Assembly: GCA_046757965.1 (NCBI GenBank)
Contig: JBHHZI010000169.1
Location: forward strand, 1 to 6,693
DNA length: 6,693 nt
Direction of reading: 5' to 3'
Source: JBHHZI01 sp046757965
GTDB taxonomy: Bacteria > Acidobacteriota > Polarisedimenticolia > SMYD01
A program made the position numbers and the translations under genes. Positions 1-4,855 of the stretch are shown here, one piece after another (within the stretch, counting starts at the first letter, position 1; the number at the start of each line of letters is the position of its first letter). Below the pieces are notes generated by a model. It was not told the origin of the DNA, searched no databases, and worked only from the letters and a program-made list of their open reading frames with translations.

Positions 1-1
1 G

Positions 2-2149
2 GGCACGAAGACAGGGGTGATCCTGGGCACGGCGGCATACATGTCACCCGAGCAGGCCCGCGGGCAGCCCCTCGACAGGCGCACCGACATCTGGTCGTTC
101 GGCTGCGTGATGTACGAGATGTTGACCGGCCGCAGGGCGTTCGCCGGTGAGACGATCTCCGACATCATCGCGCAGGTGCTCAAGGCCGAGCCGGACTGGG
201 CCCTGCTACCGAAGGGGCTGCCGGCCGGCGTCCGCCGGGTGTTGACACGCTGCCTGCAGAAGGACCCCGACCGGCGGCTGAGGGACCTGGGCGATGCCGA
301 GGTCGAGATCCAGGAGGCACGCAGGGACGAGGAGGCCGGCAGCGAGGCGGCGCGGGCCGAGGCAGGCGGCCGATCCCGCTCATGGACTCGCGCGGCCACG
401 GCGGCGGGCCTTCTGGCGGCGGCGCTGGCGGGCGCCATGGTGGGGTGGATGGCATCGACGGGCCGGACCAGCGAGCCGTTGTCCTCGCCGACGAGTCTCC
501 GGATGGTCCTTCCCGATGAAACCCCCCTCGCCGCAGGCAGCTTCCTGTGCCCCGTGGCGTTCTCGCCCGACGGGCGCCTGCTGGCCTACGTCGGAGTCAA
601 CGATGGTGTGCGCCGGCTCTACCTGCGGGACCTGGGCCGTCTGGAGGTGACCGCCGTCCCGGGGACCGAGGGGGCCGAAGGGCCGTTCTTCGCGCCCGAC
701 GGGCAATGGGTCGGGTTCCACGCCGACGGGAAACTGCGGAAGGTGTCGGTCCACGGCGGTTTGCCGCAGAACTTGCTGGACCTGGTGGACTTCCGCGGGG
801 CGACATGGGGCCCGGACGATACCATCGTCTTCGCCCCCGGACAGGCGGTCCCTCTGTTTCGCATTCCCGCCTCGGGCGGAACACCCCAGCAGCTCACACG
901 GCTCGATGCGGCGAAGGGGGAATGGAGCCACCGTTTCCCGCAGTTTCTGCCCGACGGCGAAACCGTGATCTTCTCGGCCCACGAGGGAGATTTCGACGTC
1001 AACGAGGCCGAGCTCTGGGCGGTCTCGTTGCGAACCGGCGAACGCAAGTTCCTCATGGAGGCCAGCACCGACGTGCGGTTCGTCCCGACGGGCCATCTTC
1101 TGTTCGTGCAGGCGGGGACTCTGCTCGCGGTGCCGTTCGATACCGGCAGGCTGGAGGTGACCGGATCCGCCCGCCCCATGGTGCAGAAGGTGGCGGTGCA
1201 GACCAACACCGGGGCGGCCGCCTTCGCCGTCTCGCCGGGTGGCAACCTTCTCTACTCGATCGGCGACCTGATCGGCGATCAGGTCCAGCTGGTCTGGGTC
1301 GACCGGTCCGGCGTCACCGAGCCGTTCGCCGCCGGCAACACCGTGTACCGATGGCCCCGGCTGTCGCCCGACGGCGAGCACATGACGATCCAGATAATCG
1401 GCGCGAACATGCAGGGCATCTGGATGACACCGACCGACCACGTGGGGTTCAGCCGGGTGGCGGAGGATGGCGTCGCGCCGGTCTGGAGTCCCGAGGGAAG
1501 GTGGCTCGTGTTCGCCGATTCCAGCGGGACCAAGATCTACCGCAAGCTCTCCGACGGCAGCGGGAGTGAGGAGCTGCTGGCCGAGGGCGACCTCCCCGCG
1601 ATCCCATCGTCGGTCTCCCCCGATGGGTCGATGATCGCGTTCACCCAGGTCGATCCCGAGACCAAGCGCGACATCTGGCTCCTGCCCGTCGCCGAGGACG
1701 CGCGGGCCCGGCCGTTCCTGAATACTCCCGCGCGCGAGGGCGGAGCGCGATTCTCGCCCGACGGTGAGCATCTCGTTTACGTGTCGGACGAGAGCGGGCG
1801 CTTCGAGGTTTACGTCACCGCCTACCCCGACCCCGGCGGCAAATGGCAGGTGTCGACCGATGGCGGGCGCGAACCGCTCTGGTCACGCGACGGCACCGAG
1901 CTGTTCTTTCGCGACGGAGACAACCTCATGGTCGTCTCCGTCGAAACCGACCCGGTGTTTCGCTCGGGCCCGCCCCGCATCGTCTTCAAGGGGATCTACG
2001 AGGGGCTGCTGGGATCGATCGACTGGCCCAACTACGATGTCGCCCCCGACGGGCGTCTCCTGATGGTCAAGAGTCCCGAGCTGGAGGCCACGCGCGCGCA
2101 GGTCCACCTCATCCTCGACTGGTTCCGGCAGCTCGAACAGCCGACGTGA
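2..2149 (+). CDS. Transmembrane Ser/Thr protein kinase with C-terminal TolB/WD40-like propeller (5'-truncated)
   Basis: Partial gene: the frame is open to the left edge, and the GTG at 17 lies inside the activation segment, so it is not a start. Seen: the end of the activation segment (GTAAYMSPEQARG, with SPE as the APE motif), subdomain IX (DIWSFGCVMYEMLTG) and the subdomain XI arginine (DPDRRLRD). An acidic/Arg-rich linker follows, then one hydrophobic helix at about 392-454. The remaining 550 or so residues carry repeated propeller motifs of the FSPDG type (for example AFSPDGRLLAY, RLSPDGEHM, RFSPDGEHLVYVSDESG). The HRD and DFG motifs would lie off the window. Known for this architecture: a cytoplasmic Hanks-type kinase with an extracytoplasmic propeller that probably senses a ligand or partner. 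The signal and substrates cannot be read here. The C-terminus (HLILDWFRQL) is typical of the family, so the 3' end looks complete. The gene converges on the minus-strand cluster. Confidence 0.93.
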   Translation, partial: GTKTGVILGTAAYMSPEQARGQPLDRRTDIWSFGCVMYEMLTGRRAFAGETISDIIAQVLKAEPDWALLPKGLPAGVRRVLTRCLQKDPDRRLRDLGDAEVEIQEARRDEEAGSEAARAEAGGRSRSWTRAATAAGLLAAALAGAMVGWMASTGRTSEPLSSPTSLRMVLPDETPLAAGSFLCPVAFSPDGRLLAYVGVNDGVRRLYLRDLGRLEVTAVPGTEGAEGPFFAPDGQWVGFHADGKLRKVSVHGGLPQNLLDLVDFRGATWGPDDTIVFAPGQAVPLFRIPASGGTPQQLTRLDAAKGEWSHRFPQFLPDGETVIFSAHEGDFDVNEAELWAVSLRTGERKFLMEASTDVRFVPTGHLLFVQAGTLLAVPFDTGRLEVTGSARPMVQKVAVQTNTGAAAFAVSPGGNLLYSIGDLIGDQVQLVWVDRSGVTEPFAAGNTVYRWPRLSPDGEHMTIQIIGANMQGIWMTPTDHVGFSRVAEDGVAPVWSPEGRWLVFADSSGTKIYRKLSDGSGSEELLAEGDLPAIPSSVSPDGSMIAFTQVDPETKRDIWLLPVAEDARARPFLNTPAREGGARFSPDGEHLVYVSDESGRFEVYVTAYPDPGGKWQVSTDGGREPLWSRDGTELFFRDGDNLMVVSVETDPVFRSGPPRIVFKGIYEGLLGSIDWPNYDVAPDGRLLMVKSPELEATRAQVHLILDWFRQLEQPT

Positions 2150-2185
2150 CCAGCCGCCTTCCGTGACCATCTTGTCCCATCGTCC

Positions 2186-2210
2186 GGCGCGGCGCGGCGG
2201 CGTTCGCGCC
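2186..2210. terminator. Possible GC-rich hairpin between convergent genes
   Basis: The 66-base gap between the two convergent stop codons holds GGCGCG, present twice in tandem at 2186-2191 and 2191-2196, and its inverse CGCGCC at 2205-2210. The nearer pair gives a 6-bp stem with an 8-base loop. No T-run follows on either strand, so it is not a canonical intrinsic terminator. It is only a candidate for stopping the two converging transcripts. Confidence 0.2.
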
Positions 2211-2215
2211 CAGGT

Positions 2216-2905
2216 TCACTGCTCGGCCGCTCCGGCGATCACCAGCGCCAGGCGTAGCTCGGCGTCGGGCGTCTTGATCCGGGCGAAGAGGACCTCGAGA
2301 TCGTCTTCATTGAAACCGATCGCGGGGAAATCGGATTGCTGGCCGACCCGGGCCAGGTTCAGGGGGGCGACGTGGTTCATGCCGCTGACCTTGCTGCTCA
2401 GCGCGACCAGCCTGTCGAAATCGGGGATCGTGGCGGGATCCGCGTCGTCCTCGAGAGACAGGAGGAGCAGGAAATCGGGAGTCGGCGAGGCGCCGAGATG
2501 GTTCCCGTCACTGGGCATGCGGGCGTAACGCAACGTGTAGCTGCCGGCCGCGACCGGCTGCGATCGGAAGTCGCTCCAGGCTTCCGGAAACGAGATCAGG
2601 CCGACGAGAACGCCCTGGGCCAGGCCGGATATCTCCCGGCGCAGCCAGACGCGGCAAACTTCGCTCCCATCGGGCCGGATGACCTTGTACCCTTCGGCCA
2701 CGAGAGCGGCCTTGATCGCATCGGAGGCCGGTCCTTCGAAAGCTCCGATCGGCACGACTTTCCCTGAATCGGCTGCGCTGACCGGACAAAGCATGGCCGA
2801 AGCGACGACGCACACCATGGCTGTGAGACATGCCGAAGCGAAGCGTCCTTGCGGCGACGAGGGTGCCGCGCCGGCTCGAGGCCACGCGATCCGTCGCATC
2901 GTCAT
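2216..2905 (-). CDS. Secreted protein of unknown function
   Basis: 229 residues. The N-terminus has a long positively charged n-region (about 21 residues) and then a hydrophobic core at about residues 22-40, ending in VSAAD. This is a likely Sec signal peptide cleaved near residue 44-45; no lipobox is convincing. The mature part of about 185 residues contains the stretch PVAAGSYTLRYARMPSDGNH followed by DFLLLLSLEDD, then a GMNH motif and a closing LRLALVIAGAAEQ. I recall similar motifs in uncharacterised secreted proteins of Acidobacteriota-like genomes, but I cannot give a family name, and no catalytic site is evident. The start is at 2905, six bases after the stop of the DUF1326-like gene. 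An in-frame ATG at 2899 is an equally possible start. There is no clear Shine-Dalgarno, so translation is probably coupled to the upstream gene. It is the last gene of the minus-strand run. Confidence 0.8.
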   Translation of the reverse strand: MTMRRIAWPRAGAAPSSPQGRFASACLTAMVCVVASAMLCPVSAADSGKVVPIGAFEGPASDAIKAALVAEGYKVIRPDGSEVCRVWLRREISGLAQGVLVGLISFPEAWSDFRSQPVAAGSYTLRYARMPSDGNHLGASPTPDFLLLLSLEDDADPATIPDFDRLVALSSKVSGMNHVAPLNLARVGQQSDFPAIGFNEDDLEVLFARIKTPDAELRLALVIAGAAEQ

Positions 2906-2911
2906 CGGCGA

Positions 2912-3592
2912 TCAGTCGAGGGAGAATGTTCCGACGAAGGCGCTGCGCCGATCGCGGGAGGTCCACGAGACGCCCAGGCCGGGCCCGCTGTATCGATCCG
3001 TCAACGCGACAGCCGGCGTCGCCTGGGACGTCGGTGAAAGCGGTGGGTAGTAGGTGACTTCGTTCCCGCAGTAATGATCCTCGGGACCCATCGGGCGCGT
3101 CTCGATCCGGGCCAGGTCACCCGCCTGCACGATGGCTTTCGCGATGTGCCCGTTCTCACCGTGGCGCACGACGATGTCGATCGGAGCCATCTCGGTCTGT
3201 ACGACGTTATCCAGCAAACCGCCGGCCATCTGCCGGGCGAACGCGACCAGGGCGGCCTTCTGGGCCCGGTCGGCCCGCTGGTCCACGATCATCACCGCCT
3301 TGGCGGGAAACGGCTGTCCGAACGGGTCGCCCAGCGTGGCGTTCGCTCTGACGATCCCGACGACGCTGAGCCCGGCGAGCGAGACCCCGTTGAGGCCGCC
3401 CTCATCGACGCGCCAGGCGAGGATTGCCTCCCGCCCGGCCAGGCCCATCTCGCCGTTGGCGAAGCACGGTCCGGTGTAGACATCCGCACTGCGTGTCTCG
3501 ACGTACTGGCCCTGCATGAGCGCCGCCTCCGCGGTCATGGGGTAGCAGAGAGTAAAGACACCGGCGAGGGCGTACAAGGGGAACTTGCGCAT
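2912..3592 (-). CDS. Secreted DUF1326-like protein
   Basis: 226 residues from the ATG at 3592, chosen over the in-frame GTG at 3616 because GGAGGTGA sits five bases upstream of the ATG and the signal peptide then begins properly (MRKF, a hydrophobic core, then AEA as the cleavage motif near residue 23). The mature protein opens with GQYVETRSADVYTGPCFANG. It continues with GREAILAWRVDEGGLNGVSL, a VMIVDQRAD..AQKAALV segment and APIDI. This order resembles the DUF1326 family, whose function is not established. About 80 further residues include YCGNEVTYYPPLSP and end in SAFVGTFSLD. Two cysteines remain after signal removal (GPC and YCG) and could form a disulfide. It is followed at six bases by another secreted protein, and the two probably act together outside the cytoplasm. 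The DUF1326 assignment is from memory of the motif pattern. Confidence 0.85.
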   Translation of the reverse strand: MRKFPLYALAGVFTLCYPMTAEAALMQGQYVETRSADVYTGPCFANGEMGLAGREAILAWRVDEGGLNGVSLAGLSVVGIVRANATLGDPFGQPFPAKAVMIVDQRADRAQKAALVAFARQMAGGLLDNVVQTEMAPIDIVVRHGENGHIAKAIVQAGDLARIETRPMGPEDHYCGNEVTYYPPLSPTSQATPAVALTDRYSGPGLGVSWTSRDRRSAFVGTFSLD

Positions 3593-3594
3593 GG

Positions 3595-3602
3595 TCACCT
3601 CC
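3595..3602 (-). promoter_or_regulatory. Strong Shine-Dalgarno fixing the start of the DUF1326-like gene
   Basis: Read on the minus strand this is GGAGGTGA, with five bases between GGAGG and the ATG at 3592. It decides for that ATG against the GTG at 3616, which would place the ribosome site inside the coding region. Confidence 0.8.
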
Positions 3603-3630
3603 GTGGCGGGCCGCACGGCCGGCCCGGCAC
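3603..3630 (-). other. GC-rich hairpin in the gap before the DUF1326-like gene
   Basis: On the minus strand, CGGGCCG (3626-3620) pairs with CGGCCCG (3613-3607) around the loop GCCGTG. After one C-C mismatch, GTG (3630-3628) pairs with CAC (3605-3603). The stem ends directly against the Shine-Dalgarno of the next gene. It lacks a U-tract, so a partial terminator, a transcript-processing site or a translation-modulating structure are all possible. In DNA this rich in GC it may also be chance. Confidence 0.35.
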
Positions 3631-3632
3631 CA

Positions 3633-3866
3633 TTATTCTACGTCGCCGGTCCCGTAGCAAGCTCTGGATGCCGACGCGCAGTTTCCCGGTTCGGCGAGCC
3701 GACCGTCCGGGCCGATACAGGTCTGCGTCTGAAGACACCAGAACAATCCCGCGTCCGATCGCGGGACGGTCGGATCCTCCTCTGCGCGAATGAACATTCC
3801 CTTCCAGCACAGACAGCTGCACAGGCCGGGCCGGTTCGGGTTGAAGCGTTCTTCCTCGCTTCTCAT
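3633..3866 (-). CDS. Small Cys-rich protein coupled to the molybdenum hydroxylase FAD subunit
   Basis: 77 residues from the ATG at 3866. AGGAGGTG lies at 3871-3878, with six bases between GGAGG and the ATG. The A of this ATG is also the last base of the FAD-subunit stop codon (TGATG), the usual arrangement for translational coupling. A GTG one codon earlier is possible but too close to the ribosome site. Seven cysteines sit at residues 16, 18, 20, 44, 50, 63 and 70, starting with a CxCxC cluster (LCSCLCWKG) and followed by FWCLQTQTCIGPDG, GNC and RACYG. There is no signal peptide or membrane segment, so it is probably cytoplasmic. By hand count about three quarters of codons end in G or C, in keeping with real coding in this DNA. 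I do not recognise the family. Metal or cluster binding, or assembly of the neighbouring enzyme, is an inference from the cysteines and the context. The overlapping frame at 3595-3873 looks like a shadow. Confidence 0.72.
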   Translation of the reverse strand: MRSEEERFNPNRPGLCSCLCWKGMFIRAEEDPTVPRSDAGLFWCLQTQTCIGPDGRLAEPGNCASASRACYGTGDVE

Positions 3867-4855
3867 CACGCACCTCCTCGCTGGGTCGCCAGGATTGTCC
3901 GCTTCACCGCCACGCGCGCGAGGCGGATCTTGTAGCCGTTGCCGCTCAGGGCTTTGGCCCGCGCCACGGCCGCGGCACCGGCCTCCTCGGCGACCTGCTC
4001 GGTGACGGTCCTGCCCAGCAGCGTTATCTCGGCCTCAGGGGATCGCCAAGGCACGGGGGCCACGTGCCCGAGCACGACGCGAGCCGACCGGACGATGCCT
4101 CCCTCCTCGCGGAGGGAGACAGCAGCGGCCGCCAAGGGCCAGTCGATGACCTTTCTTGGACGCACTTCGTATGCCGCGTTGAGGGAACCTTCGGGATCGG
4201 GGACACGGATCTGTGTGACGATCTCGTCGGGAGCGAGGACGTTTTCTTGTTCACGGGGCGAGCGCGGCGTGGTATGAAACTTCTCCGCCGCGATCGTGCG
4301 GCTCCCGGCGGGCCCGAAGATCACGACCTCGGCCCCCAGGGCGATCAGCGCGGGCGCCAGGCTGGAGGGGTTGACGAAGTACGCCGGGCCGGAATTGCCC
4401 AGAATGGCGTGGTAGCGGTTGTCGCCCCTGACCACGAGGGAACGACCATCGCCGGCGAGCGCCAGCAGCCCGTGTCCGGAGCGAAAGAACCAGCAGCGCG
4501 GCCGCTGGCACAGGTCTCCTCCCACCGTCCCCATCGCCCGGATCTGCGGGCTCTTGATCCCCGCGGCCGCCGTGACCAGGGCCGGGAAGGTCCGCCTCAC
4601 GCCGTCATGGCCAATGAGTTGCTGGATGGTCACGAGCGCTCCCAGCCTCAACCCGGCTCCTCTCTTGAACGTGATATGTCCGAGCCCGTCGATCGCCTTG
4701 AGGTTGACCACACGCCCGGGAGCCATCACGTCGTCTTTCATCATGGCCAGAAGATCCGTCCCACCGGCCAGGACGGCCGTCTCACCTCTGGTGGGGGAAA
4801 GCAGAGCGACCGCCTGCTCGCGCGTCGTCGGGCTGACGTACTCGAAGGACCGCAT
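3866..4855 (-). CDS. FAD-binding subunit of a xanthine dehydrogenase/PaoABC-like molybdenum hydroxylase
   Basis: 329 residues, the full length usual for the separate medium chain. It passes electrons from the [2Fe-2S] subunit to FAD and on to an acceptor. Seen: N-terminal MRSFEYVSPTTREQAVALL, the FAD pyrophosphate loop AGGTDLLAMMK (about residues 30-40), and the second FAD loop GTVGGDLCQRPRC (109-121). Next come NRYHAILGNSGPAYFVNPSS (146-165) and a C-terminal domain ending in YKIRLARVAVKRTIL, typical of the CO dehydrogenase flavoprotein C-domain. The QRPRC region resembles PaoB/YagS more than classical XdhB. Only two cysteines occur in the whole chain (116 and 121), so the [4Fe-4S] cluster known from PaoB and 4-hydroxybenzoyl-CoA reductase is probably absent. 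The ATG follows the stop codon of the large subunit without a gap (TGAATG), and AAGGAGG lies nine bases upstream. The substrate of the enzyme cannot be told from this chain. Confidence 0.95.
   Translation of the reverse strand: MRSFEYVSPTTREQAVALLSPTRGETAVLAGGTDLLAMMKDDVMAPGRVVNLKAIDGLGHITFKRGAGLRLGALVTIQQLIGHDGVRRTFPALVTAAAGIKSPQIRAMGTVGGDLCQRPRCWFFRSGHGLLALAGDGRSLVVRGDNRYHAILGNSGPAYFVNPSSLAPALIALGAEVVIFGPAGSRTIAAEKFHTTPRSPREQENVLAPDEIVTQIRVPDPEGSLNAAYEVRPRKVIDWPLAAAAVSLREEGGIVRSARVVLGHVAPVPWRSPEAEITLLGRTVTEQVAEEAGAAAVARAKALSGNGYKIRLARVAVKRTILATQRGGA
3871..3878 (-). promoter_or_regulatory. Shine-Dalgarno of the small Cys-rich gene
   Basis: Minus strand AGGAGGTG lies within the last codons of the FAD-subunit gene, with six bases between GGAGG and the ATG at 3866. 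A near-consensus site at this place is the main support that the short frame is translated. Confidence 0.7.

Noticed and set aside
380..1771. 463-codon open frame on the minus strand opposite the kinase propeller
   Set aside because: It lies antisense to a gene with clear family motifs. Long antisense frames are expected in DNA this rich in G and C at third positions, and its translation shows no recognisable domain.
2163..2528. Plus-strand frame beginning in the gap after the kinase
   Set aside because: It mostly overlaps the antisense of the secreted-protein gene, and the translation is Arg/Ser-rich without family character.
3593..3616. GTG at 3616 as start of the DUF1326-like gene
   Set aside because: It would put the strong Shine-Dalgarno inside the gene and add eight residues before an otherwise normal signal peptide; the hairpin also overlaps it.
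3074..3793. 239-codon plus-strand frame across the DUF1326-like and small Cys-rich genes
   Set aside because: It is antisense to genes with good ribosome sites and a signal peptide, has no ribosome site of note and shows no recognisable motif.
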